From Microbacterium sp. (GTDB lineage Bacteria > Actinomycetota > Actinomycetes > Actinomycetales > Microbacteriaceae), in contig PNMM01000001.1 of the NCBI GenBank assembly GCA_013823625.1, forward strand, positions 496,001 to 560,000: DNA of 64,000 nucleotides, written 5' to 3'. Positions 27,577 to 35,442 of this stretch are shown one piece after another (the first letter of the stretch is position 1; each line of letters begins with the position of its first letter). The translations under genes were made by a program, and so were the position numbers. The notes under the pieces were generated by a model, which worked only from the letters and a program-made list of their open reading frames with translations, was not told the origin of the DNA and ran no database searches.

Positions 27577-28635
27577 ATGGCCATCACCGACGCACACGAC
27601 CTCGAGTTGGGCATCGACACATTCGGAGACGTCACCGCCGATGCGAGTGGTGGGATGGTGTCGCACGCGCAGGTCATCCGCAACGTTGTGGAAGAGGGGG
27701 TTCTTGCCGACCAGGTGGGTATCGACGCCATCACGATCGGGGAGCACCACCGTGACGACTTCGCTGTTTCGGCGCCGGACATCGTGCTCACGGCGATCGC
27801 CGCGCGCACCGAGCGCATCCGCATCGGCAGTGGCGTGACGGTCTTAAGTTCTGATGACCCCATTCGCGTTTTTCAGCGGTTCGCCACGCTCGACGCGATT
27901 TCGAACGGTCGCGCCGACGTCATCATGGGCCGCGGCTCGTTCACCGAGTCGTTTCCCCTCTTCGGCTACGCGCTGCAGGACTACCAGACGCTCTTCGAAG
28001 AGAAGCTCAACCTCTACGCCGCCGTCAATGAGGGTGGCCCGGTGACGTGGCAGGGCAGCACGCGCGCACCCCTACAGAATCAGCTGGTCTACCCGATTGC
28101 CGAGAACGGCTCGGTGCGCACGTGGGTGGGTGTCGGCGGCAGCCCCGAGTCGGTCGTTCGCGCGGCCAACTACGGCTACCCGCTGATGCTCGCGATCATC
28201 GGCGGATCGGCCGAGCGATTCGCTCCCTTCGTCGAGCTCTACCACCGCGCGCTCACGCAGCTCGAGAAGCCGTGGCAGCCCGTGGGCGTGCACTCACCCG
28301 GATACATCGCCGACACCGACGAGCAGGCCATGGAAGATCTGTGGCCCGCCTACGAGCGCATGTTCGGGCGCATCGGCCGCGAGCGTGGCTGGGGCCCGAC
28401 GACCTACGAGCACTTCCGCCAGGAGGTCGAACACGGCGCCCTCTACGTCGGGTCGCCCGAGACGGTCGCCCGCAAGATCGCCGACACCGTGGCGACTCTC
28501 GGCATCCAGCGCTTCGATCTGAAATACAGCACGGGTCCGCTGCCGCACGAGAAGCTCATGCGCGCGATCGAGCTCTATGGCACGCAGGTCATGCCGCGCG
28601 TGCGTGAGTTGCTGGCCGAGCGCGTGGTCGCGTAG
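27577..28635 (+). CDS. LLM-class (luciferase-like) flavin-dependent oxidoreductase
   Basis: A TIM-barrel monooxygenase-type enzyme of 352 residues using FMNH2 or F420. It shows IDAITIGEHHRDDFAVSAPDIVL near the start and RIRIGSGVTVLSSDDPIRVFQRFATLDAISNGRADVIMGRGSF (split here: RIRIGSGVTVLSSDD, then DAISNGRADVIMGRGS), the hallmark of the group. The protein ends FDLKYSTGPLPHEKLMRAIE. AGGGGAG precedes the ATG. No neighbouring reductase is present, so substrate and flavin source are unknown. Confidence 0.92.
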   Translation: MAITDAHDLELGIDTFGDVTADASGGMVSHAQVIRNVVEEGVLADQVGIDAITIGEHHRDDFAVSAPDIVLTAIAARTERIRIGSGVTVLSSDDPIRVFQRFATLDAISNGRADVIMGRGSFTESFPLFGYALQDYQTLFEEKLNLYAAVNEGGPVTWQGSTRAPLQNQLVYPIAENGSVRTWVGVGGSPESVVRAANYGYPLMLAIIGGSAERFAPFVELYHRALTQLEKPWQPVGVHSPGYIADTDEQAMEDLWPAYERMFGRIGRERGWGPTTYEHFRQEVEHGALYVGSPETVARKIADTVATLGIQRFDLKYSTGPLPHEKLMRAIELYGTQVMPRVRELLAERVVA

Positions 28636-28652
28636 GCGCCCTGACCCGGGTG

Positions 28653-29021
28653 TTACGGCCCGGCGATGATCGCGAGGCCGGTGAGCTGTGATGCGTTCTC
28701 GACACCTCCGCCGTGCGTGAGATCGGTAAAGCCGAGCTCCGTCATGCGATCAATCGCTGCGCCCGAGCGGTTGCCGCTACGGCAATAGACGATGTAGCTG
28801 GCGTCGGGGTCGAGTTCGCTCACGAGCGTGTCGAACGTCGCTTCTTGAACGTCAATGTTGAGGGCGCCATCGAGGTGGCCGCTCGCAAACTCGTCGGCCG
28901 TGCGAACGTCGATGATGACGGTGCTCGAGTCGAGCACAATGGCCTCACGCGGGCTCGCGCACGCGGTCGCCCCCAGGGCAAGGCCCACGGCGAGGACGAG
29001 TGACATCAGTGTGCGGCGCAT
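28653..29021 (-). CDS. Rhodanese-like lipoprotein
   Basis: A single-domain sulfurtransferase-type protein of 122 residues. The N-terminus MRRTLMSLVLAVGLALGATAC is a lipoprotein signal, and the domain has IIDVRTADEFASGHLDGALNID plus the active-site loop YCRSGNRSG with its Cys. A longer upstream frame exists, but AGGAGA just before the ATG at 29021 decides the start. It is divergent from an MFS exporter across a perfect ATACCCCCGGGGGTAT palindrome, which suggests copper- or persulfide-responsive control. Location outside the membrane and the regulator identity are inference. Confidence 0.9.
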   Translation of the reverse strand: MRRTLMSLVLAVGLALGATACASPREAIVLDSSTVIIDVRTADEFASGHLDGALNIDVQEATFDTLVSELDPDASYIVYCRSGNRSGAAIDRMTELGFTDLTHGGGVENASQLTGLAIIAGP

Positions 29022-29056
29022 GAGTTCTCCTATCAACGGTGTGGCGATCGTATCAT

Positions 29057-29072
29057 ATACCCCCGGGGGTAT
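29057..29072. promoter_or_regulatory. CsoR/CstR-type operator palindrome ATACCCCCGGGGGTAT
   Basis: A perfect 16-bp palindrome between the divergent rhodanese and MFS genes. It sits between TTGCGA (-35 like) and TATGAT/TGATAC (-10 like) of the rhodanese gene, so binding would block that promoter. The form ATACCC...GGGTAT is that of operators bound by CsoR-family (DUF156) repressors for copper and by CstR for persulfides. No such regulator is encoded in the window. Confidence 0.7.
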
Positions 29073-29119
29073 CGCAAACGAGCGAGGGTTGCTCCGCGGC
29101 ATCGTGCTTGACTGAGCCC

Positions 29120-30472
29120 ATGACCGCCACTGTCCTCAATCGCCGCGTGCTCATTGTTGCGATCCTGGCAGCCTTCGTGGCGTTTCTCGATGGCTCGATC
29201 GTCAACGTCGCCCTGCCAGCGATCACCGCCGAGCTGGGCGGTGGGCTACCGGTGCAGCAGTGGGTGGTGGATGCGTATCTCATCACCCTCGGATCCCTGA
29301 TCTTGCTCGCCGGCTCACTGAGCGACCTGTTCGGCCGCGTCGCCATTCTGCGCATCGGTCTCATCGGCTTTGCCGTGACGTCACTCGCGTGTGGGCTCGC
29401 TCCCACCGCCGAAGTGCTCATCGCCGCACGCGCGGCGCAGGGCGTTGCCGGAGCCTTGCTCGTGCCCAGCTCTCTCGCCCTCATCATGGGGGCCCATCGG
29501 GGCGCGACTCAGGCTCGCGCGATTGGGCTCTGGACGGCTTGGACGTCGGCCGCGTTCATCATCGGCCCTCTTCTCGGCGGACTGCTGACCGATTCATTTA
29601 GCTGGCGGTGGATCTTCGTCATCAACGTGGTGCCCGTCGTGATCACGCTCGTATTGCTCGCGCCGTTGCGCAACGAGGTTGCCGCTCAGCGCACCCCGAT
29701 CGACGTGCTCGGGGCCGTGCTCGGCGCTCTGGGACTCGCGGGTGTGGTGTTCGCGCTCATCGAGCAGGCCAACTACGGCTGGGGAGCCCCGCTCGTGTGG
29801 GTGCCCCTCGCCGTGGGAGCCGTGAGCCTGGTTGGATTCATTGTGCGCCAGGCTACGGCCGAGCATCCGATGATGCCCCTCTCGCTCTTCCGCAGCCGAA
29901 ACTTCGCTGTCGGCAACCTCGCGACGGTCGCGATCTACGCGGCACTGTCGGTCTCCGGGCTCGTCATCGTCATCTATTTGCAGCAGGTCGCCGGCCTGAG
30001 CGCCACGGCATCGGGGCTCGTCATGCTTCCGGTGACACTGATGCTCGTGCTGCTGTCGTCGCGGTTTGGTGCGCTCGCGGGACGATTTGGCCCCCGCTGG
30101 TTCATGACCATTGGGCCGCTCTTGGTCGCGATCGGCTTCGTGGCACTGCGTTCACTGCAGACGCCGTTCGACTTTGTGACGCAAGCGTTGCCCGGCGTGC
30201 TGCTCTTTGGGCTCGGCATGTCGATCACGGTGGCGCCGCTCACCTCGGCGATTCTCGGTGCGATCGAACCCGAGCGTTCGGGCATTGCGTCGGCCGTCAA
30301 TAACGCGCTCTCGCGCATTGCGGGCCTCGTGGCGATCGCCCTGCTGGGTGCCGTCATCGGCACGGTCGTTGACGATGCCTGGCTCGATAACGCGCTGTTG
30401 CTGTGTGCCGGTCTCATGCTGGCTGGCGCCGCGATATCGGCGATCGGCATTCGCAACCCGCAGCGCGACTAG
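29120..30472 (+). CDS. MFS transporter, DHA2 (14-TM) drug-export family
   Basis: Proton-driven exporter of 450 residues with about 14 hydrophobic segments. DHA2 markers are LDGSIVNVALPAI in TM1, QWVVDAYLITLGSLILLAGSLSDLFGR and the motif-C type GPLLGGLLTD. I took the ATG at 29120 rather than an in-frame GTG at 29039, which would lie upstream of the palindrome. It shares the intergenic region with the rhodanese lipoprotein. Its substrate is unknown; the context suggests a thiol, sulfur or metal-related compound, but drug export is equally possible. It ends on a CTAG shared with ubiA. Confidence 0.9.
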   Translation: MTATVLNRRVLIVAILAAFVAFLDGSIVNVALPAITAELGGGLPVQQWVVDAYLITLGSLILLAGSLSDLFGRVAILRIGLIGFAVTSLACGLAPTAEVLIAARAAQGVAGALLVPSSLALIMGAHRGATQARAIGLWTAWTSAAFIIGPLLGGLLTDSFSWRWIFVINVVPVVITLVLLAPLRNEVAAQRTPIDVLGAVLGALGLAGVVFALIEQANYGWGAPLVWVPLAVGAVSLVGFIVRQATAEHPMMPLSLFRSRNFAVGNLATVAIYAALSVSGLVIVIYLQQVAGLSATASGLVMLPVTLMLVLLSSRFGALAGRFGPRWFMTIGPLLVAIGFVALRSLQTPFDFVTQALPGVLLFGLGMSITVAPLTSAILGAIEPERSGIASAVNNALSRIAGLVAIALLGAVIGTVVDDAWLDNALLLCAGLMLAGAAISAIGIRNPQRD

Positions 30473-31299
30473 TTCACGATCGCGGTCGCGGCGCCCGTGA
30501 GCGTGACGACGACCGACAGCGCCGCGAGCATGATGAGGCGAAAAAGCAATCGCGAGTGGGGTTGCCGAAACACGGCGATGATGCCCACGGCGAGCAAGAC
30601 GAGCGTCGCGGTGGCGCCGACGAGCATGACGGGCGTCACGATCCCCGCACTCGTCACCGCGAGAACGCTTGCGGCCGCGAGAGCCACAAGAGCGACGGCG
30701 CCCGAGACGCGAGCGCCGAGCCGATGGGGGAGTGAACGGATGCCGTGCCGCTCATCGTCGTCAAGGTCAGGAAGCACGTTGGCGAAGTGGGCGGCGAGGC
30801 CGAGCATCCCACCCACCACGATTGACCACAGGGCGGCGGGTCGCGGATCGGCGCGCGCGAGCGTGATCATGAGGGGAATCAGCCCAAAGCCGACCATGTA
30901 GCACAGGGTTGCGCTGAGGCCCCGCTTGAGCCGAGCGTTGTAGAGCCATCCGGCGGCGAGGGCGACGGCGTGCACCACGGCCAGGGCGGGGCCCAGAAGC
31001 AGCGAGAGCGCGATCGCGACCACGGCGGCGCATACGGCCAGGGTCATGACCGTTCGCGACGAGACCTCGCCGCGCACGATCGGCTTGTCGACTCGGTGCG
31101 CGTCGCGATCGCGGGCGGAGTCGATGGCATCGTTGGACCACCCGATTGACAGCTGATTGGCGAGGGTCATCGCGCCCAACACCACCACGCGCCACAGCTC
31201 AAGCTCGCTCGCACTCGCGAGCACGACGGTGATCGTCGTGACAACTAGAGTGGGGCCGAGGTGGGCTGACCCCGCGATGGCCCGCAGCGTCGACGGCAT
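30469..31299 (-). CDS. UbiA-family prenyltransferase
   Basis: Membrane prenyltransferase of 276 residues with about eight helices. The first Asp-rich motif is NDAIDSARDRDAHRVDKPIVRG (core NDAIDSARDRD) and the second DLDDDERHG, the Mg-diphosphate sites. Actinobacterial relatives act in menaquinone or glycolipid routes, and the acceptor is not readable here. The ATG at 31299 follows TACGAT with a 6-nt gap, so it is probably leaderless. Its stop overlaps the MFS stop tail to tail by CTAG. Confidence 0.9.
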   Translation of the reverse strand: MPSTLRAIAGSAHLGPTLVVTTITVVLASASELELWRVVVLGAMTLANQLSIGWSNDAIDSARDRDAHRVDKPIVRGEVSSRTVMTLAVCAAVVAIALSLLLGPALAVVHAVALAAGWLYNARLKRGLSATLCYMVGFGLIPLMITLARADPRPAALWSIVVGGMLGLAAHFANVLPDLDDDERHGIRSLPHRLGARVSGAVALVALAAASVLAVTSAGIVTPVMLVGATATLVLLAVGIIAVFRQPHSRLLFRLIMLAALSVVVTLTGAATAIVN

Positions 31300-31305
31300 A
31301 GCCCC

Positions 31306-31311
31306 ATCGTA
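31306..31311 (-). promoter_or_regulatory. -10 element TACGAT of the UbiA-family gene (leaderless)
   Basis: TACGAT on the minus strand, 6 nt before the ATG at 31299. Confidence 0.45.
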
Positions 31312-31354
31312 GGTGGGCGCCTTCTTCACCGGCGCAGTGTGCGCTGTGCGGCGC

Positions 31355-31360
31355 TACCAT
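31355..31360 (+). promoter_or_regulatory. -10 element TACCAT of the GH3 gene (leaderless)
   Basis: TACCAT is 6 nt before the ATG at 31367, which supports that start over an upstream in-frame GTG at 31313. Confidence 0.5.
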
Positions 31361-31366
31361 CAGGTC

Positions 31367-32605
31367 ATGCGACGACGCTCACAGCCATTCCGTGCCCTTG
31401 TCGTCGTTCTTGGCCTCGCAGTCGCTTCACTCGTCGGTTGTTCCATGACTCCGATCGAGGCGATCCCCGCCTCCGCTCGGCTCGTGGGGGCTCCCGCTCC
31501 GCTTGATGTCGATGAGGTTTACCGCGAGCAGCGCATCGCCGCCATGACCCCCGAGCAGAAGATCGCGGCGCTCATCATGATTCATGTGCCGGGTACCGAT
31601 GCGGCCACCATTCGCTCGGTCATCGATGCGTACGGCTTTGGCGGCGTCATTCTCATGGGCGACAACGTGGGCGGGCCCGCCTCGAGCGTGGCAGAACTGA
31701 CCGCGGGCTTGAGCAGTGACCCGGGGCTGCCCGTGCTCACGGCCATTGATCAAGAGGGCGGCACCGTTCGCCGACTGCAAGAAGATCGCGGGCCCGCTGC
31801 GCGAGACCTGTGGGGTCTTGATCCCTCGGCGACGCAGCAGGCGTTTGCTGATCGCTCAGCGCTCGTGGCCTCGGCTGGCGTCATGATCAACTTCGGAGTC
31901 GTCGCCGACGTCACGACTGATCGTTCGTCATTCATCCGCTCGCGCACCCTCGGTGAGACGCCCGCGGCGGCCGCCGAGCGCGTGGCCGCCGCCGTTCGGG
32001 GCGAGTCGGGCGTGGTGCTCTCGACGCTCAAGCACTTTCCGGGGCACGGAGCGAGCCCCGATGACTCTCACGTCAGCATCCCGCAATCGTCTATTGATCT
32101 CGCGACCTGGCGCGAGACGCACGCTATTCCGTTTCAAGCGGGAATCGACGCCGGGGCCCCTCTCGTCATGACCGGACACTTGCTGTTCGATCAGGTGAGC
32201 CCGGTACCCGCATCGTTGTCGCCGACGTGGATCACGATCTTGCGCGATGAGCTCGGTTTTGACGGCGTGATCGTGACAGACGATCTGCTCATGCTCCAGC
32301 GTTCGGGCGTTGCCCAATACTCTGACCCGACGACCAACGCGCTCTCCGCCCTGGCGGCAGGCAACGACCTGGTGCTCTTCGTGCTCCCGGCTGATCCGTC
32401 GACAGTAGGCGTCGACTTCACCGCGCTCATTGGCACTCTCACGACCGCTCTCAACGATGGCCGACTCGATGAATCGCGCATCGACGCGTCGCTCGAGAGA
32501 GTGCTCACGCTGCGTCGGGACGACTCGGGCGTCTCGGGCCCGTACGTTGACTGCGGGCTCAAGTGCTGGGGTTTGTCACCCCGGGCGCTTGCTAGCGAAA
32601 ACTAG
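31367..32605 (+). CDS. Family 3 glycoside hydrolase lipoprotein, NagZ-like beta-N-acetylhexosaminidase
   Basis: Cleaves N-acetylglucosamine or muropeptide linkages. The 412 residues start with a lipoprotein signal (FRALVVVLGLAVASLVGC). The NagZ signature KHFPGHGASPDDSHVS supplies the catalytic His/Asp dyad, LTAIDQEGGTVRRLQ is the sugar-binding block and GVIVTDDLLM holds the nucleophile Asp. An exported NagZ-type enzyme suggests cell-wall turnover outside the membrane, as in other Gram-positives. The C-terminus has an odd Cys pair (VDCGLKCWGLSP). It ends on a CTAG shared with the next gene. Confidence 0.93.
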   Translation: MRRRSQPFRALVVVLGLAVASLVGCSMTPIEAIPASARLVGAPAPLDVDEVYREQRIAAMTPEQKIAALIMIHVPGTDAATIRSVIDAYGFGGVILMGDNVGGPASSVAELTAGLSSDPGLPVLTAIDQEGGTVRRLQEDRGPAARDLWGLDPSATQQAFADRSALVASAGVMINFGVVADVTTDRSSFIRSRTLGETPAAAAERVAAAVRGESGVVLSTLKHFPGHGASPDDSHVSIPQSSIDLATWRETHAIPFQAGIDAGAPLVMTGHLLFDQVSPVPASLSPTWITILRDELGFDGVIVTDDLLMLQRSGVAQYSDPTTNALSALAAGNDLVLFVLPADPSTVGVDFTALIGTLTTALNDGRLDESRIDASLERVLTLRRDDSGVSGPYVDCGLKCWGLSPRALASEN

Positions 32606-32862
32606 AGCGTCGGCAACTCAAAGTCGGTGACGCGCTCGGGCAACTGATTGGTGGTGACGCCTCGCGGCACCACATCGGCGGTTGCCGGAACGATCGACGC
32701 GGTCGTGGCCGTGATGGCTCCGACGACCACAGCGAGGGTTCCGAGACCAGTGATCAGTGCTGTGACAGGAGTGAGGCGTCGGTGCCGCTCGAGGCTGATG
32801 ACGATGGCACCAACCAGCATGAGCGTGACGGCGGTAATGACGAGGGCGATCATGTGAATCAC
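32602..32862 (-). CDS. Small two-helix membrane protein
   Basis: An 86-residue unknown protein with two hydrophobic helices (MIALVITAVTLMLVGAIVIS and a second near residues 36-60) separated by the basic turn LERHRRLTP, and an outer tail ending FELPTL. I recognise no family. It is convergent with the GH3 gene, sharing CTAG. The second-position bias looks coding, but evidence is modest. Confidence 0.6.
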   Translation of the reverse strand: MIHMIALVITAVTLMLVGAIVISLERHRRLTPVTALITGLGTLAVVVGAITATTASIVPATADVVPRGVTTNQLPERVTDFELPTL

Positions 32863-32981
32863 CGTTCCTGTCGGGTGCTTCGGAACGCGGTGCCGTGGGT
32901 GAGGCTCCGTATTCGGGTTATGGCCTGGGGTAACTGAGGCCGTGACTTAAGCGTACGCCCGGTGGGTGGTGAAGGCGAGAG

Positions 32982-33017
32982 CCACACGGTCTCGTGTGGT
33001 CCCCACTTCGGGGGACC
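32982..33017 (+). other. Two overlapping hairpins in the leader region of the kinase-like gene
   Basis: CCACAC-GGTCTC-GTGTGG (32982-32999) and GGTCCCC-ACTTCG-GGGGACC (32998-33017) share the two G residues at 32998-32999, so they cannot form fully at the same time. They lie about 100 nt upstream of the gene at 33116. Both orientations are possible. Confidence 0.35.
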
Positions 33018-33103
33018 GATGGGGGACAAGCGCCAAACCCCACACTCGTCGAACCGCGCGAGCGACGCGCCGCTTGCCACCGGGCGTATGGCCTCAAACC
33101 CAC

Positions 33104-33109
33104 AACAAT
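33104..33109 (+). promoter_or_regulatory. -10 element AACAAT of the phosphotransferase gene (leaderless)
   Basis: AACAAT is 6 nt before the GTG at 33116. It is the basis, with the protein alignment, for that start. Confidence 0.35.
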
Positions 33110-33115
33110 GGAGAC

Positions 33116-34348
33116 GTGCCACCATCGAGCGATCGCCTTCTCCACCGCGATGTGCTCGCGGCCGTTGCCGTTTCTCTTGAGTCGTCGCTTATCGACGCGC
33201 AGCCCCTTCAAGTCGAACCCACGGGCAACGGCTTTACCCACGGCTACCGGGTCACCCTCAGTGACGCTGCCGGCGCGACGAGCGACCACACGGTGTTCGT
33301 CGAAACCTCGCCGCCCGAGGTGACGCGACCCGGAGTATTGGCTCTCAGCAATCCCGCAACCGGCGAGCGTGTCGATGTGTGGGTCTACCCGGCAGACCCG
33401 GCTCTGCCGGCCCTGCGCACGGCGGTGTACGCCGAGGCTGCGGGAGTCGTGCTTGCCCGACTCGGGCTTCCCGTCGATGGGCTGCGCGTGAGTCTTGCGG
33501 CATATCGACCGGGCAAGCGTGCGGTCGTGCGGGTTGACACGACGGGCACCGCCTACTTTCTCAAGGTCGTGCGGCCCCCCGCCGCGCAGCCCTTACAGGC
33601 GCGCCACACACTCTGGCGTGAGGCTGGCGTGCCCGTGCCCGCCGTGCTCGGCTGGAGTGAAGAGGGTCTTGTGGCACTCGAGGCCCTCGCAGGGTCAGAG
33701 CTCATCGGCGTGCTCGATCGCATCGACCGACCGGATGCTCTTCTCGACCACATCGAAGCCCTCGGTGAGGCGATCGCCCGGGTGCCATCGGTCTCGTCGG
33801 CTCGCGCATCCCTGGTCCGCCGCGTTGACTGGTATGAAGAGCGCCTCATTGAGCAAATGCCCGCCCATGACGGACTCATCGAACGCACCGCACGCACCAT
33901 CGCACGGCGGTTTGCAGCGGGCGGTTCACCGCCACCATCACGCACCGTGCATGGTGACCTGCACCTCGCCCAGTTGCTTGTCGACCCCCAGAACCCGACC
34001 GTGATCACGGGAGTGCTCGACATCGACACATCGGGCTGGGGTGACCCGGCCGACGATGCGGCTGCCCTCTACGCTCACTTGATCGCGACGGTCGTGCACG
34101 ACGGTGGCAGTCGCGCCACCGTGCGCGCTCGACGAGCCTCGGTTCTCGCCGATGGGTGGCGTCGTCGGTGGTACCGGGCGGCCGAGACGGGCTTCGTCGA
34201 TCGAGCGCACGCCATTGCCGCAACGCAATTGCTCGGTCATGCTCTGTCGCGATCTGCTGCGGGCTCGGGAGGAGCTTCTGCCTTGCTTGAGCGCGCACAT
34301 CGCGTCGTCAACGCTGATGAGAGGCCTCTCACCGCATCCTCCTGGTGA
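33116..34348 (+). CDS. Aminoglycoside phosphotransferase-like (APH/kinase fold) protein
   Basis: A 410-residue protein of the APH/choline-kinase fold. The catalytic loop is TVHGDLHLAQLLVDP and the Mg-binding segment VLDIDTSGWGDPADDAAAL. KVVRPPAAQ near residue 155 offers the ATP Lys. Such proteins phosphorylate small hydroxyl compounds; homologues in actinobacteria are often unlinked to resistance. The N-terminal ~100 residues precede the kinase fold and are unassigned. The last ten codons contain the TGAGAGGCCTCTCA palindrome that serves the next gene. Confidence 0.85.
   Translation: MPPSSDRLLHRDVLAAVAVSLESSLIDAQPLQVEPTGNGFTHGYRVTLSDAAGATSDHTVFVETSPPEVTRPGVLALSNPATGERVDVWVYPADPALPALRTAVYAEAAGVVLARLGLPVDGLRVSLAAYRPGKRAVVRVDTTGTAYFLKVVRPPAAQPLQARHTLWREAGVPVPAVLGWSEEGLVALEALAGSELIGVLDRIDRPDALLDHIEALGEAIARVPSVSSARASLVRRVDWYEERLIEQMPAHDGLIERTARTIARRFAAGGSPPPSRTVHGDLHLAQLLVDPQNPTVITGVLDIDTSGWGDPADDAAALYAHLIATVVHDGGSRATVRARRASVLADGWRRRWYRAAETGFVDRAHAIAATQLLGHALSRSAAGSGGASALLERAHRVVNADERPLTASSW
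34318..34331. promoter_or_regulatory. Inverted repeat TGAGAGGCCTCTCA (site 1 of three)
   Basis: A perfect 14-bp palindrome inside the 3' end of the kinase-like gene, 87 bp before the first exported small protein. It matches sites at 34896-34909 and 37687-37700 with consensus GATGAGAR-N2-CTCTCAYC. It is a candidate binding site for the response regulator encoded at 35.4-36.1 kb. Confidence 0.6.
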
Positions 34349-34418
34349 TCTCATCGCGGCTCGCGAGAGTTACTTCATCGACGCAGACCACGAGGGTTTG
34401 CTCAGAAGGAGGAACATC

Positions 34419-34850
34419 ATGGACAGCAAGAACTGGATTGCAATCGGTGCCGCATCGGTCCTCGGACTCGGTGTTGCAGCAGGCGGTGCGGCGAGCATCG
34501 CGAACGCCATTCCGTTGATCGAGAACGCCACGGGCCTCTCGGTTCCCGGCATCGGCACGGTCACCGACGGCGACGACCGCATTGAGCTCGACTTCCGGGT
34601 CGACAGCGACAGCATCTCGTCGCCGACCTCGACCTCGTCGCCCGCGACCCCGTCACCGGCCTCGCCGGTCTCGGCTGACAGCCCTGTCACGCCGCAGACT
34701 CCGGCATCGCCGCTCAGCCCCGCGTCGGTCGACACGCCCGCCAGCCCCGCGTCGGTTGACGAGCTCGACGACGACAACTCCGGTGACGACATCGACACCG
34801 ACAACTCCGTCGACGACAACGACAACGACGACGACAACGCCAACGGTTAG
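34419..34850 (+). CDS. Exported small acidic protein, paralogue 1
   Basis: A 143-residue protein of unknown function. The N-terminus WIAIGAASVLGLGVAAGGAASIANA is a signal peptide or anchor, followed by IPLIENATGL, a Ser/Pro/Ala linker (runs like SPASPVSADSPVTPQTPASP) and a C-terminal tail almost entirely Asp/Asn (DDNDNDDDNANG). AAGGAGG lies 6 nt before the ATG. Paralogue 2 aligns over the first 45 residues. The acidic tail could bind divalent cations at the surface. Position next to a two-component system with matching inverted repeats suggests it is a target or input of that system. Confidence 0.85.
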   Translation: MDSKNWIAIGAASVLGLGVAAGGAASIANAIPLIENATGLSVPGIGTVTDGDDRIELDFRVDSDSISSPTSTSSPATPSPASPVSADSPVTPQTPASPLSPASVDTPASPASVDELDDDNSGDDIDTDNSVDDNDNDDDNANG

Positions 34851-34880
34851 TCGGCACGCGAAGCCCCACCGTGGGTTCGC

Positions 34881-34922
34881 GCGATAGCCCCCGATGAGAG
34901 CACTCTCATCGGGGGCTATCGC
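34881..34922 (+). terminator. 20-bp perfect hairpin containing inverted repeat site 2
   Basis: Arms 34881-34900 and 34903-34922 pair perfectly over 20 bp around a central CA, followed by TTT. As RNA it would terminate the first small-protein transcript. Its core 34896-34909, TGAGAGCACTCTCA, is also the second copy of the locus-wide inverted repeat, 92 bp before the second small protein. It may therefore serve both as terminator and as operator. Confidence 0.65.
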
Positions 34923-35001
34923 TTTCGCGTCGCTGAGCCGTCAGACTGAATGCAGCCCACCCAGCAGCTCGAACCAGCTGCCTCAACGAGAGCAGAACGC
35001 C

Positions 35002-35424
35002 ATGCCATCGACTCCTTCGTGGATTGCCGTCTCGGCAATCTCTGCGTTGAGCCTTGGCGTTATCGCTTCCGGTGCTATCGGAGTCGCTCAGGCGATGCCG
35101 CTTGTTGATTCAACAACCACTGCCGAAGTTCCGCCGATCTCGACCGTTCCCGACGACGGAAAAGGCGGAACGGGATCTGATGGTGTGATCATTCCCACGC
35201 CTTCGCCCACGGGCTCGCCTGTGCTCTCGTCGGCTCCGGGCGTCGACCCCACGACTATTCCCGCCCCGCAACCGGTCGCCCCTCGGCCCGCCGCGACGCC
35301 GACGGACTCGGTGCCGAGTCCCATGAGCGTCGATGATGAGACTAGCGGGTCGAACAGCGGGTCAAGTAGCGGCTCGAGCAGTAGCTCCGGCGGATCAGAT
35401 TCCGACAGCGACTCAGACGACTAG
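35002..35424 (+). CDS. Exported small Ser/Asp-rich protein, paralogue 2
   Basis: A 140-residue unknown. WIAVSAISALSLGVIASGAI followed by GVAQAMPLVDSTTTAEVPPI aligns with paralogue 1 (WIA, LGV, GA, A-A-PL, acidic, P-I). It then has a Pro/Thr-rich linker and a C-terminal run of Ser/Gly followed by alternating Ser-Asp (GGSDSDSDSDD), different in detail from the Asp/Asn tail of paralogue 1. The ribosome site is weak (GAGAGCAG). Its stop is 18 nt from the convergent response regulator stop. Confidence 0.8.
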   Translation: MPSTPSWIAVSAISALSLGVIASGAIGVAQAMPLVDSTTTAEVPPISTVPDDGKGGTGSDGVIIPTPSPTGSPVLSSAPGVDPTTIPAPQPVAPRPAATPTDSVPSPMSVDDETSGSNSGSSSGSSSSSGGSDSDSDSDD

Positions 35425-35442
35425 ATCGAGCATCCCGCGCCG

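Noticed and set aside
29039-29119. Upstream GTG start for the MFS transporter
   Set aside because: It would translate through the CsoR-like palindrome, and the ATG at 29120 gives the standard DHA2 N-terminus.
34104-34418. A longer start for the first small exported protein at 34104
   Set aside because: It would overlap the kinase-like gene and bury the signal peptide. AAGGAGG precedes the ATG at 34419.
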